Shown: in pieces, positions 1 through 7,834 of the stretch
Layout of the letters: the number at the start of each line of letters is the position of its first letter
Position numbering within the stretch: position 1 is the first letter of the stretch
Assembly: GCA_041690675.1 (NCBI GenBank)
Contig: JAWLGU010000041.1
Span: 1-40,401 of the forward strand
Source: UBA7803 sp041690675
Lineage (GTDB): Bacteria; Pseudomonadota; Gammaproteobacteria; Pseudomonadales; Azotimanducaceae
Direction: 5' to 3'
DNA: 40,401 bases
Made by a program: the position numbers and the translations under genes
Notes under the pieces: generated by a model
The model's input: the letters and a program-made list of their open reading frames with translations, nothing else
What the model was told of the DNA's origin: nothing
Databases searched by the model: none

Positions 1-26
1 TCCGCTGTCCGCTGTCCGCTGTCCGC
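1..26. repeat. Heptanucleotide tandem repeat, left array
   Basis: The unit tccgctg is repeated about 3.7 times at the very start of the window, so the array may extend further left. Its reverse complement (cagcgga) differs from the unit of the array at 97-121 (agcggat) by one base plus phase, so the two arrays face each other as an imperfect inverted pair. No function is recognised. Confidence 0.85.
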
Positions 27-96
27 AAGAGGATTCTCGCCAGAGTCCGGCGACGGCGTTTTTGCTGATCGCCGATAGCCGATCGCTGATCGCTCC

Positions 97-121
97 AGCG
101 GATAGCGGATAGCGGATAGCG
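97..121. repeat. Heptanucleotide tandem repeat, right array
   Basis: The unit agcggat occurs three and a half times directly upstream of selA. The stretch 64-96 between the arrays holds degenerate copies of the same words (gctgatcg, ccgatagc). Transcribed RNA could pair this array with the array at 1-26 if G-U pairs are allowed. It lies 16-40 bases before the selA start codon, where a leader sequence or promoter would be expected, and no clear promoter or Shine-Dalgarno sequence is visible there. Confidence 0.85.
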
Positions 122-136
122 AACAACCAATCCCTC

Positions 137-1516
137 ATGTACCGTTGCTCCATGCAAGATCTCCGGGCCCTGCCCAGCATCGACGCATTGCTGAACGCGC
201 CCGCCATGGCGGCGGTCACGGCAGCCTACGGGCCGGAGTCGGTGAAGCAGGTCCTGCGTTCCCTGCAGGACGGCTGGCGCGGCCGCCGGGTCGTGCCGCC
301 TTGGGCGGCGGATCCCGCGGCCTGGGCCACGGAGGCCGCTCGCCTCCTGGAACCCCACGGCTACAGGCCCGTCTTCAACCTCACGGGCACCATCATCCAT
401 ACCAACCTCGGACGCGCCCTGCTCAGCCGGGAGCTGTTCGAGTCGCTCGGTGAGCTGGTCACCCGGCCGATGAACCTGGAATACGATCTCACCACGGGCA
501 CCCGCGGCGATCGCGACCGGCCGGTGGAGCGCCGCCTGACACTGCTCACCGGCGCCGAGGCCGCCACGGTGGTGAACAACAATGCCGCCGCGCTCATGCT
601 GGTGCTGAACACCCTCGCCCGGGACCGACAGGTTCCGGTCTCGCGGGGTGAGCTGATCGAGATCGGCGGCAGCTTCCGCCTGCCGGAGATCATGGAACGC
701 TCGGGCTGCCGGCTGCTCGAGGTCGGCACCACCAACCGCACCCGCGCCGCCGACTACCGCGGGGTGAGCGGCCACGGGCTGCTGTTGAAGGTGCATCCCA
801 GCAACTTCCACATCAGCGGCTTCACCGAAGCGCCCAGCATCCCGGAACTGGCAACGGTGGCCGCCGAGCAGCGCGTGCCACTGTGCGTCGATCTCGGCAG
901 CGGCACCCTGGTAGATCTGACCCGCTGGGGACTGCCTGCGGAGCCCACCCCGCAGCAGATGCTGAGCCAGGGGGCGGACCTGGTGACCTTCAGCGGCGAC
1001 AAGCTGCTGGGCGGCGTTCAGGCTGGGTTGATCGTCGGCCGGCGCGATCTGGTGGACGCCTGCAAGCGCAATCCCATGAAGCGCGCGCTGCGCCCCGACA
1101 AGCTGACCCTGGCGTTCCTGGACAGGACCCTGGCCCTCTACGAGGCGCCGGATTCGCTGGCCGAGCGACTGCCGCTGCTGCGCACCCTGACCACCCCCGA
1201 GTCCACGCTGAGCGCTCGTGCCGAACGGATCGCCGCCGCGCTCCACCGCAGCGCGCCTGCCTTCCGAGTCACCACCTGTCCCTCGCACTGTCAGATCGGC
1301 AGCGGCGCGCTGCCCGACCGCACGGTGCCCAGCGTCGCCGTCCACGTGAGCCATGCCCGGGAGCACGCGATCCGAGATCTGCAGGACCACCTGCGGCGGC
1401 TGGCGGTGCCGGTGATCGGCCGGGTGCAACAGGGCGCGCTGTGGCTCGACATGCGTGGCGCCGATCCCCTCGACGACCTGGAGGCGCAGCTCGGCCGGCT
1501 GACGCTGCAGTCGTGA
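137..1516 (+). CDS. selA: L-seryl-tRNA(Sec) selenium transferase SelA
   Basis: SelA is a cytosolic PLP enzyme that converts seryl-tRNA(Sec) to selenocysteyl-tRNA(Sec) with selenophosphate as donor. At 459 residues it has the usual family length. The PLP-lysine motif SGDKLLGG is present (Lys about residue 289), as are the family segments NLTGTIIHTNLGRALLS (about residues 81-97) and GTTNRT. Two starts are possible: ATG at 137 and ATG at 152 (MQDLRALPSIDALL). Neither has a clear Shine-Dalgarno sequence, and the second fits the usual family N-terminus at least as well. The stop overlaps the selB GTG as GTGA, so the two are probably translationally coupled. The identity is very secure; the start is not. 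Confidence 0.96.
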   Translation: MYRCSMQDLRALPSIDALLNAPAMAAVTAAYGPESVKQVLRSLQDGWRGRRVVPPWAADPAAWATEAARLLEPHGYRPVFNLTGTIIHTNLGRALLSRELFESLGELVTRPMNLEYDLTTGTRGDRDRPVERRLTLLTGAEAATVVNNNAAALMLVLNTLARDRQVPVSRGELIEIGGSFRLPEIMERSGCRLLEVGTTNRTRAADYRGVSGHGLLLKVHPSNFHISGFTEAPSIPELATVAAEQRVPLCVDLGSGTLVDLTRWGLPAEPTPQQMLSQGADLVTFSGDKLLGGVQAGLIVGRRDLVDACKRNPMKRALRPDKLTLAFLDRTLALYEAPDSLAERLPLLRTLTTPESTLSARAERIAAALHRSAPAFRVTTCPSHCQIGSGALPDRTVPSVAVHVSHAREHAIRDLQDHLRRLAVPVIGRVQQGALWLDMRGADPLDDLEAQLGRLTLQS

Positions 1517-3378
1517 TCGTCACCCTGGCGGGTCACGTCGATCACGGCAAGTCCACGCTGGTGCGGCTGCTCACCGGCAAGGAGACCGATCGGCTCGCCG
1601 AGGAGCAGGCTCGAGGACTCACCATCGATCTGGGATTCGCCTACCTCGCCGCGGGCCCGAAAACCCTGGGCTTCGTGGACGTCCCCGGGCACCACCGCTT
1701 CATCCACAACATGGTCGCCGGCGTGGCCGCGCTGCAGCACGCGCTGCTGGTTGTGGCGGCCGACGACGGGCCCATGCCACAGAGCCGCGAGCATCTGCAG
1801 ATCCTCGAGCTCATCGGACTGGAGCAGGGGACCGTGGCGCTGACGAAATGCGACCGGGTGTCGCCGGACCGGCTCGCCGCTGCGCGCCGCGACGTAGCCG
1901 CGCTGGTGTCCGGGACCTTCCTGGACGGGGCTCCGCTGGTGGAAACCGCCGCCGCGAACGGCACCGCGATCGACCGGCTGAAGGCCATGCTGTTCGAGCG
2001 GGCGGTGGAGCCGCCGGCACCCCTGACGAGGCGGCCCTTTCGCATGGCGCTGGACCGGGCCTTTCACCTCAAGGGCACGGGCCTGGTCGTGACGGGCACG
2101 GTGCACGGCGGCGAGGTCGGCCTCGAGGACGAGGTCCATCTGTTTCCCACCGGTCGCGCCGCCCGGGTGCGGGGACTGCACGTGCAGAATCAGCCCGCCG
2201 AGCGCGCCCGCGCCGGCGATCGGGCCGCCGTGAATCTCGCCGGCGTCGACGGCCATCCGCCAGAGCGGGGCGAATGGCTGTGCAGCCGGCCGGAGCCCGG
2301 CCACCGCAGCGTGGTGGTGGAGATGCGGCTGCTGGACGACGTGCCCGCAGTCCTTCGCCACTGGACACCCGTGCACGTCTATCACGCCACCAGCCACACC
2401 ACCGCTCACCTGGCGCTGCTGGAGGGCAACCGGCTGGCGCCGGGCCAGCGCGCGCTTGCGGAGCTGGTGCTCGACGCGCCGCTGCTCGCCAAGCGCGGCG
2501 ATCGCCTGATCGTTCGCGACCACGGCCTGGAACGCACCCTGGGCGGCGGGGCGGTCATCGACAACCACCCGCCGCGCGGCCGCAGACGCGCCCCCGAACG
2601 GCTGAAGCGCGTTCGCGCCTGTGCGGCGACGAGCCCCGGCGCCTCGCTGGACGCCCTGCTCGCGCTCGGCCCCGTGCAGCTGGAGGCATATCGAGCGCTT
2701 TGGGACCTTTCACCGGAGGAGCTCGAGACGCTGGTGGCCGGCGCGGCGGTCACCCGCCGCGGCGATCAGCTTGTGGCGGAGGTCCAGTGGCGGAGCTGGT
2801 CCCGGGGGCTGCTCGACGAGTGCCGGCGCCGCCACCAGGCCGACCCGACTCTCGCGGGGCTGCGGGAGAACGACTTCCGGGCCCCCGTACCCGCGGGATT
2901 CCGCGCGTCGCTGCTCCGCGAGCTGACATCGGCCGGGGAGCTGATGCAGCGGGCCGGCCGCTATCGACCCACCCGCCATCAGGCTGCGCTTTCCGCGGCG
3001 GAACGCGATCTGCTGGATCGGCTCATCCCGCTGCTGGATCAGCCCCAGCCGCCCAGCCTCGGCGACATGGCGCGCACCCTGCGCATTCCCTTGCCGCGGC
3101 TGCAGCAAGCCGTGAAGGCGCTGGCCGGCAAGGGCATGGTGGTGCTGATCAGCGACAAGCGGTTGTATCTACCCCGGCAGGTGACCCACCTGGCGGACAA
3201 AGCCCTGGAGCTGTCGCGCCGGCAACCCTTCACTGCGCGGGACTACCGGGACGCCACGGGCATCGGCCGCAACATAGTCATCGACGTGCTCGAGTACTTC
3301 GACGACCGGGGCTTCACCCGGCGCAGCGGCGATGCCCGCACCGTGGTGGGCGACGTATCGCGGCTGTTTCCGGTGTGA
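1513..3378 (+). CDS. selB: Selenocysteine-specific elongation factor SelB
   Basis: SelB is the GTPase that delivers Sec-tRNA(Sec) to UGA codons marked by a SECIS hairpin. The GTG start at 1513 overlaps the selA stop (GTGA) and puts the G1 motif GHVDHGKSTL near residue 7, as expected. The G3 motif DVPGHHRF and G4 motif TKCD follow, then the EF-Tu-like domains II and III, and the C-terminal winged-helix region (about residues 380-621) that binds SECIS RNA in this family. The length of 621 residues is close to that of E. coli SelB. The open frame extends far upstream inside selA, but that part is out of frame with selA and is not SelB. The tRNA-Sec gene begins 14 bases after the stop. Confidence 0.96.
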   Translation: MIVTLAGHVDHGKSTLVRLLTGKETDRLAEEQARGLTIDLGFAYLAAGPKTLGFVDVPGHHRFIHNMVAGVAALQHALLVVAADDGPMPQSREHLQILELIGLEQGTVALTKCDRVSPDRLAAARRDVAALVSGTFLDGAPLVETAAANGTAIDRLKAMLFERAVEPPAPLTRRPFRMALDRAFHLKGTGLVVTGTVHGGEVGLEDEVHLFPTGRAARVRGLHVQNQPAERARAGDRAAVNLAGVDGHPPERGEWLCSRPEPGHRSVVVEMRLLDDVPAVLRHWTPVHVYHATSHTTAHLALLEGNRLAPGQRALAELVLDAPLLAKRGDRLIVRDHGLERTLGGGAVIDNHPPRGRRRAPERLKRVRACAATSPGASLDALLALGPVQLEAYRALWDLSPEELETLVAGAAVTRRGDQLVAEVQWRSWSRGLLDECRRRHQADPTLAGLRENDFRAPVPAGFRASLLRELTSAGELMQRAGRYRPTRHQAALSAAERDLLDRLIPLLDQPQPPSLGDMARTLRIPLPRLQQAVKALAGKGMVVLISDKRLYLPRQVTHLADKALELSRRQPFTARDYRDATGIGRNIVIDVLEYFDDRGFTRRSGDARTVVGDVSRLFPV

Positions 3379-3392
3379 GATAGACTGAGGGC

Positions 3393-3485
3393 GGAAGAGC
3401 ATCGTCCCCGGTGGGGCGCGCGGCCTTCAAAGCCGTCGAGGCGCGATATCGCGCCTGGTGGGTTCGACTCCTGCCTCTTCCGCCA
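3393..3485 (+). tRNA. selC: tRNA-Sec (anticodon TCA), CCA encoded
   Basis: The acceptor stem pairs GGAAGAG... with ...CTCTTCC, followed by discriminator G and an encoded CCA (3483-3485). The anticodon loop CTTCAAA lies at 3425-3431 with anticodon TCA at 3427-3429. The long variable arm has a perfect GGCGCG/CGCGCC stem (3440-3445 with 3450-3455) and an ATAT loop. The T-loop TTCGA is present. Its 93-base length and long extra arm match bacterial tRNA-Sec. It lies directly after selB and could be processed from the selAB transcript or come from its own promoter (a TAGACT box lies at 3381-3386). Confidence 0.95.
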
Positions 3486-3528
3486 GTTAGACTCCGCCCC
3501 CACCTTTCGAGACGCCGACCCGAGCCGA

Positions 3529-4614
3529 ATGTCCGCAACGCAGTTCATCACCCTGGAAGGCCGGTTCCGCATGATGGAAGGCGAGATCTCGCAGCCCACC
3601 TTCGCCTACGAAACCTGGGGCGCCCTGTCGCCGGGCCGGGACAACGCACTGCTCGTCTTCACCGGTCTGTCGCCGTCGGCTCACGTGGCGTCGTCGCCGC
3701 TGGATCGCCGAACCGGCTGGTGGGAGGACATGGTGGGACCTGGCAAGCCCATCGATACCAACCGCTACTACGTGATCTGCGTGAATTCTCTAGGAAGCTG
3801 CTTCGGTTCCACCGGTCCGGCGTCGGTTAAACCGGACACCGGACACCCGTACCGGCTGGCGTTTCCCGTCCTCCACGTGGAGGACATCGCCAGCGGCGCC
3901 GCCGAGGTGCTCGATCATCTGGGCGTGGAGCGGCTCCATACGGTGCTCGGCGCCTCCATGGGCGGCATGACAGCGCTGGCCTTCGCGCTGTTGCACCCGA
4001 GCCGGGCCCGGTCCCTGGTCACCATCTCGTCCGCCGCCCGCAGCCTGCCCTTCTCCATCGCCATCCGCTCGCTTCAGCGCGAGATCATTCGTCGCGACCC
4101 CGCCTGGAACGACGGCAACTACGAGGACCCGGGCCCCGTCACCGGCATGCGGCTGGCCCGCAAGCTGGGCATGATCTCCTATCGCTCGGCGGACGAGTGG
4201 GCGGAGCGCTTCGGCCGGGAGCGAGCCATCGACCGCGGCGACAACGGTGACACCTTCGGCGTGGACTTCGAGGTGGAATCCTACCTGGAAGCCCATGCGC
4301 GCAAGTTCGTGGGCGCCTTCGACGCCAACTGCTATCTGTACCTGTCCCGCGCCATGGACCTGTTCGACCTGGCAGATCACGGCGGCTCCCTGGAGGAAGC
4401 CTTCGCGCGGATGCAGCTCGACCGGGCGATGGTCATCGGCGTGGAATCGGATTTCCTGTTCCCCGTCGAGCAGCAGGAGGAACTGGCCACGGGGCTTCAC
4501 GAGCAGATCGGCGACGTGACCTTCCATCGCCTGCCGTCCATCCAGGGACACGACTCCTTCCTGGTGGACATGGACCGCTTCCGCCCGGTGATCGCGCGCT
4601 ACTTCGGCACCTGA
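3529..4614 (+). CDS. MetX-type alpha/beta-hydrolase O-acyltransferase (homoserine or serine)
   Basis: This 361-residue protein is of the MetX family, whose members acylate the hydroxyl of homoserine (methionine pathway) or, in some gammaproteobacteria, serine (cysteine pathway), using acetyl- or succinyl-CoA. The nucleophile elbow GASMGGM gives Ser143, and the rest of the triad is probably Asp308 (GVESDFLFP) and His341 (QGHDSFL). The oxyanion-region motif reads NSLGSCFGSTGP instead of the NVLGGCYGTTGP-like form of classical homoserine acetyltransferases. I recall this form from proteins called serine O-succinyltransferase in Xanthomonas relatives, so substrate and acyl donor are left open. 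A TAGACT box at 3488-3493 could be a -10 element. The stop is 4 bases from the convergent dsbA-like stop. Confidence 0.85.
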   Translation: MSATQFITLEGRFRMMEGEISQPTFAYETWGALSPGRDNALLVFTGLSPSAHVASSPLDRRTGWWEDMVGPGKPIDTNRYYVICVNSLGSCFGSTGPASVKPDTGHPYRLAFPVLHVEDIASGAAEVLDHLGVERLHTVLGASMGGMTALAFALLHPSRARSLVTISSAARSLPFSIAIRSLQREIIRRDPAWNDGNYEDPGPVTGMRLARKLGMISYRSADEWAERFGRERAIDRGDNGDTFGVDFEVESYLEAHARKFVGAFDANCYLYLSRAMDLFDLADHGGSLEEAFARMQLDRAMVIGVESDFLFPVEQQEELATGLHEQIGDVTFHRLPSIQGHDSFLVDMDRFRPVIARYFGT

Positions 4615-4618
4615 CCCT

Positions 4619-5248
4619 TCACGGCCTGCCGAGACCGGTCCGCACGCAGGACTCCAGGGTGGCCGCGTCGGCGTAGCCGCCGAGCAGCAGGCGACGCTCG
4701 CCGTCCCGCTCCACCAGCACGTTCGGCAGCGCGCTCGTGCCATAGCTGCGCGCGCTGGCCACTTCCTCGCGCAGCCGGGCCAGCAATGCGGGATCCTCGA
4801 GGCCCGCGGCCACCACCTGGCCGTCGATGCCGAGCTCTTCCGCCGTCCCGCGCAGCAGAGCCGGGTCGTTCACGTCGCGGCCTTCCTGAAAGAACAGCTG
4901 CTGCAGCCGGTGCAGGTACCCGAAAGGGGGCTTGCCGGTGGCGCGCCGCACCGCGGCGACGGCCAGACACGGCACCGTGCTGTTGTAGACGAAGCCGTCC
5001 GGCACCCGGAAGCAGAAGGACTGGCCCGTGGTGGCCTGCACGTCCCGCCAGATGCGCGCCAGGAGCCGGCGCCCGTAATCCCCCACCGGCAGAGCGCTCG
5101 TGGTGTTGACGCCACCGAGCAGGATGCCCATCTCCACCTCCCCCGCGAGCCGGACGGCCGCCTCCTCCACCGCCGCGGACATGCCCCAGCACCAGGAGCA
5201 GAGGGGATCCGTCACCACCAGGACTTTCACCGCCCCAGCACCTGCCAC
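4619..5248 (-). CDS. DsbA-family thiol oxidoreductase, FrnE-like
   Basis: This 209-residue thioredoxin-fold protein carries an N-terminal DPLCSWCWG motif, the active-site form of the cytoplasmic FrnE-like branch of the DsbA family. No signal peptide is visible, so it is probably cytosolic and not a periplasmic disulfide catalyst. The cis-Pro loop is likely TSALPNVLV near residue 170. Two GTG starts compete. The one at 5248 has GGAGG four bases upstream but lies inside the SelD-fusion tail. The one at 5230 overlaps the SelD stop as GTGA and would start MKVLVVTDP, a typical family N-terminus. It is the last gene of the minus-strand selD operon. The substrate is unknown; a role in thiol or selenol redox is an inference from location. 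Confidence 0.85.
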   Translation of the reverse strand: MAGAGAVKVLVVTDPLCSWCWGMSAAVEEAAVRLAGEVEMGILLGGVNTTSALPVGDYGRRLLARIWRDVQATTGQSFCFRVPDGFVYNSTVPCLAVAAVRRATGKPPFGYLHRLQQLFFQEGRDVNDPALLRGTAEELGIDGQVVAAGLEDPALLARLREEVASARSYGTSALPNVLVERDGERRLLLGGYADAATLESCVRTGLGRP

Positions 5249-7374
5249 TGTCCCTCCGCCACCACGCCGATGCGGGCCGCTCTCGGATAACCCGCCTCGC
5301 GCAGGGCCGCGACACAGGCCTCTGCCAAAGGGCCGGGCACGGCAGCCAGCAACCCGCCCGAGGTCTGCGGATCCGTCAGCAGTCGCAGTTTCGGATCCGT
5401 GAGGGCGGACCCCCGCACCTCGAAGTCCCGCAGCGCCAGCTCGTTGTTCTCCTGCAGCGAGCTGACGATACCCTCCGCCACGAGCTCCGCGGCTCCCGGC
5501 AGCAGCGGGACCTGCGCCAGCTCGATGCGCGCCGCCACCCGGGATGCGCGCAGCATCTCTGCCAGATGTCCCAGCAGCCCGAAGCCGGTGACGTCGGTGA
5601 GGGCATGGAGCTCGTAGCGGCGCAGCACGTCGAGGGCCGGCGCGTTGGAGTGATCCATGGATTGCACGGCCGCGGCCACCCAGTCCGACCCGGCCCGCCC
5701 ACGCATCTGCCCCGCCAGCACCGCGCCCGTGCCCAGCGCCTTGGTGAGCACCAGGGCGTCCCCGGGCCGAAGCCCCGCCTTGCTCAAGGGCTCGCCCTGC
5801 TCTACCCCCGTGATGGAGAGCGCCAGAGCGAGCTCCGCCCCTTCGGCGGAGTGGCCGCCTACCAGCGGCACCTCGTGATCGTTCAGCACCTCCACCGCGC
5901 CGGTCAGCAACTGGTAGAGCTCCTCCTCCATCATGGCCTCGGTCATCAGCGGCACCGTGGCCAGCGCCAGAGCCGCGATGCCCCGACCGCCCATGGCGAT
6001 GACGTCGTTGAGGCTGTGGTGCGCAGTGATGCGACCGAACAGGTAGGCATCGTCCACCAGGCTGCGGAAACCGTCCACCGTGAGCAGCAACGCTTGCCGT
6101 TCCACGTGAAGCACCGCGGCGTCGTCACCGATCCCCAGCTTCACTCCGCGGCGCTGCTCCAGCGCCCGCTGATCGGGCAGCCGCGCCAGCACCCGCCGCA
6201 GCGGGTCGGCGCCGAGCTTGGCTCCGCATCCGCCGCAGCGCATGCCTTGCGGGGTGTCCGCGCGCAGGGCCTGCGGAACGGAGGGGGCTGGTTCCGCCAT
6301 CTCGGGCAGCTCGTTGAAACGGCTCATGAAGCGCCGGTCGATCCAATCCTTCCAGCGCCACACCCAGCGGCCCTCGGCTACCCAGCGCCCGCGGGACGCC
6401 ACGGCCCGGCCGTCGCCCGTGCCGATGATGGTGAGGAAGCGGCGCTGCGCCCGGTAGCGGACCAGGCGCCGGCCGAGCACGGCCCGCCGCAGGTTCTCCG
6501 CCAACACCGGGCCCTCGCGCACCGCGAACACCCCGGCTTTCGGCCGCGGCTGCCCCTGGAGGGCGGCCACGTCCCCCGCTGCGAAAATGTCCGGATGCGA
6601 CACGGAGCGCAGGCACGCATCCACCGCGACGAAGCCCTCCGCGTCGGTGGCGAGCCCCGACGCAGACACCCAGGGCGGCGCGCCGACTCCGGTGACCCAG
6701 AACAGATGGTCCGCCGCCACCTGCCTGCCGTCGGCAGCCAGCACCCGGTGCGGTCCGTCCCCTTCCACCACACGGACTCTGAACCCCTCCTCGAGCTGGA
6801 TCCGGGCGTCCAGCAACGCCTGGCGCAGGTAGCGCAGCGCGCGGGGATTCTGGCCCGGCAGCAGATCGTCCGTGAGCAACGTCACCCGGACACCCGCCGC
6901 CAGCCGCCGGCGCATGGCCAGGGCCAGCTCCACCCCTCCGGCGCCACCGCCGACGAGCGCCACGTTCTGGCCCGCCGCCGCTGCGTCCTGCACCTGACGC
7001 CAGCGTGGCAGGAAGCGGCCGATGGGTTTCACCGGCCAACCCGCGCCGCCGACCCGGGCCGGCGCCGCGCCGCTGTTGATGGAAAGCACGTCGTAGCGCA
7101 CCGGGGGGTGGCCCGCGATCTCTACCCGCCGGGCGCCGGTATCCAGCGCGACCGCCTCGCCGGCTATCAGCTTCGCTCCGGCGAAGCGGGCCAGCGGACC
7201 GAGATCCACGTGAATGTCGCGCCAGGGGTAGAGCCCGGCCACGTGACCGGGCAGCATTCCGGAGTAGGGGGTGAAGACCTCGCGGCTGATGACGGTGACC
7301 CGGACACCGGGCAGCGCCCGCATGCCGAGGGACCGCAGCACCTGCACGTGTGCGTGCCCGCCGCCCAGGAGCAC
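5227..7374 (-). CDS. selD: Fusion: NDH-like FAD/NAD(P) oxidoreductase with selenide, water dikinase SelD
   Basis: Residues 1 to about 365 form an NDH-2-like flavoprotein (GGGHAHV FAD loop at the N-terminus, second Rossmann motif LVGGGAGGVELA, C-terminal FAD motif IFAAGDVA). Residues from about 377 form SelD, which makes selenophosphate from selenide and ATP. In the SelD part the motif GGCGAK keeps the cysteine and lysine equivalent to E. coli Cys17 and Lys20; the second cysteine (Cys19) is alanine. DVTGFGLLGHL and DPQTSGG are present. NDH-SelD fusions are known. The annotated GTG start at 7374 clips the first beta strand: in-frame upstream codons (to about 7417) encode a plausible VRDLVLLGGG, but no standard start codon lies there except CTG or ATT, so the true start is uncertain. 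The upstream gene stop is at 7412. Confidence 0.93.
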   Translation of the reverse strand: MLLGGGHAHVQVLRSLGMRALPGVRVTVISREVFTPYSGMLPGHVAGLYPWRDIHVDLGPLARFAGAKLIAGEAVALDTGARRVEIAGHPPVRYDVLSINSGAAPARVGGAGWPVKPIGRFLPRWRQVQDAAAAGQNVALVGGGAGGVELALAMRRRLAAGVRVTLLTDDLLPGQNPRALRYLRQALLDARIQLEEGFRVRVVEGDGPHRVLAADGRQVAADHLFWVTGVGAPPWVSASGLATDAEGFVAVDACLRSVSHPDIFAAGDVAALQGQPRPKAGVFAVREGPVLAENLRRAVLGRRLVRYRAQRRFLTIIGTGDGRAVASRGRWVAEGRWVWRWKDWIDRRFMSRFNELPEMAEPAPSVPQALRADTPQGMRCGGCGAKLGADPLRRVLARLPDQRALEQRRGVKLGIGDDAAVLHVERQALLLTVDGFRSLVDDAYLFGRITAHHSLNDVIAMGGRGIAALALATVPLMTEAMMEEELYQLLTGAVEVLNDHEVPLVGGHSAEGAELALALSITGVEQGEPLSKAGLRPGDALVLTKALGTGAVLAGQMRGRAGSDWVAAAVQSMDHSNAPALDVLRRYELHALTDVTGFGLLGHLAEMLRASRVAARIELAQVPLLPGAAELVAEGIVSSLQENNELALRDFEVRGSALTDPKLRLLTDPQTSGGLLAAVPGPLAEACVAALREAGYPRAARIGVVAEGQWQVLGR

Positions 7375-7411
7375 CAGGTCCCGGACCGGTACGGCAGACG
7401 CACCTCGGGAG

Positions 7412-7708
7412 TTAATCGCCGGAATCCAGATCCAGATCCAGGTAATCCAGATCCTTACTCAAGCGTTTGGCTTCCATGCGCTCCTCGATGGCCCGGCGGA
7501 TGGCCAGGGCCCGCGCATTGGAGTCCTTGTGGCTCAGGGCCTCGTCCACCACCTTCAGGTCTTCGTCGGCTTCGTCGAATTCGTCGATGGATTGCTCATC
7601 GAGGTCGTCAGAGTACTCGTCCTCGAGCTCCTCGGTGCCTTCCTCCGCCGACTCGATCTCTTCCTCGCCTTCCGGTTCGGGCTTTTTCGTTTGGTCGCGA
7701 CCGCTCAT
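7412..7708 (-). CDS. Small acidic protein, possibly PA3496-family
   Basis: This 98-residue protein is strongly acidic: the first 55 residues are mostly Glu, Asp and Ser with no hydrophobic core and are probably disordered. The C-terminal 40 residues form a charged helix (ARALAIRRAIEERMEAKRL) followed by DLDYLDLDLD. That tail resembles the small PA3496-type proteins annotated as putative envelope integrity proteins, but I am not certain of the match. There is no signal peptide or membrane segment. It is the first gene after a good promoter (7754-7782), and the SelD-fusion gene follows at once, so it is likely cotranscribed with it. Function unknown. Confidence 0.75.
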   Translation of the reverse strand: MSGRDQTKKPEPEGEEEIESAEEGTEELEDEYSDDLDEQSIDEFDEADEDLKVVDEALSHKDSNARALAIRRAIEERMEAKRLSKDLDYLDLDLDSGD

Positions 7709-7753
7709 GACTGGTGCTGCAAACCTCAGCGAAGACCGATGGATGTAGGCCGC

Positions 7754-7782
7754 TTTTTAGGCTCGCAGTATCGGGGTGTCAA
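7754..7782 (-). promoter_or_regulatory. Sigma-70-type promoter for the acidic-protein/selD/dsbA operon
   Basis: On the minus strand there is a perfect -35 TTGACA (7782-7777), a 17-base spacer and TAAAAA (7759-7754, 4 of 6 consensus). Transcription would begin near 7747, about 40 bases before the ATG at 7708. This is the strongest promoter match seen in the window. Confidence 0.7.
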
Positions 7783-7834
7783 GGCGTATCGTTGCGCTTT
7801 TTGGCGCCCCTCGGCAGCTGGTCCGACGTCGCTT

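Noticed and set aside
1..121. Repeats that could suggest a CRISPR array
   Set aside because: The unit is only 7 bases, there are no spacers and no cas genes; it is a simple tandem repeat.
1291..2568. A 425-codon minus-strand frame across selA and selB
   Set aside because: Antisense shadow; composition is typical of complementary frames and both sense genes are certain.
4619..7374. A selenoprotein within the selD operon
   Set aside because: The catalytic positions of the DsbA-like protein and SelD are cysteine, and no in-frame TGA with conserved sequence on both sides was seen. A full SECIS search was not possible.
5566..7710. A 714-codon open frame on the plus strand opposite the NDH-SelD gene
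   Set aside because: Its translation is low-complexity His/Arg/Gln-rich and matches no family; it is the antisense shadow of a clear gene in GC-rich DNA.
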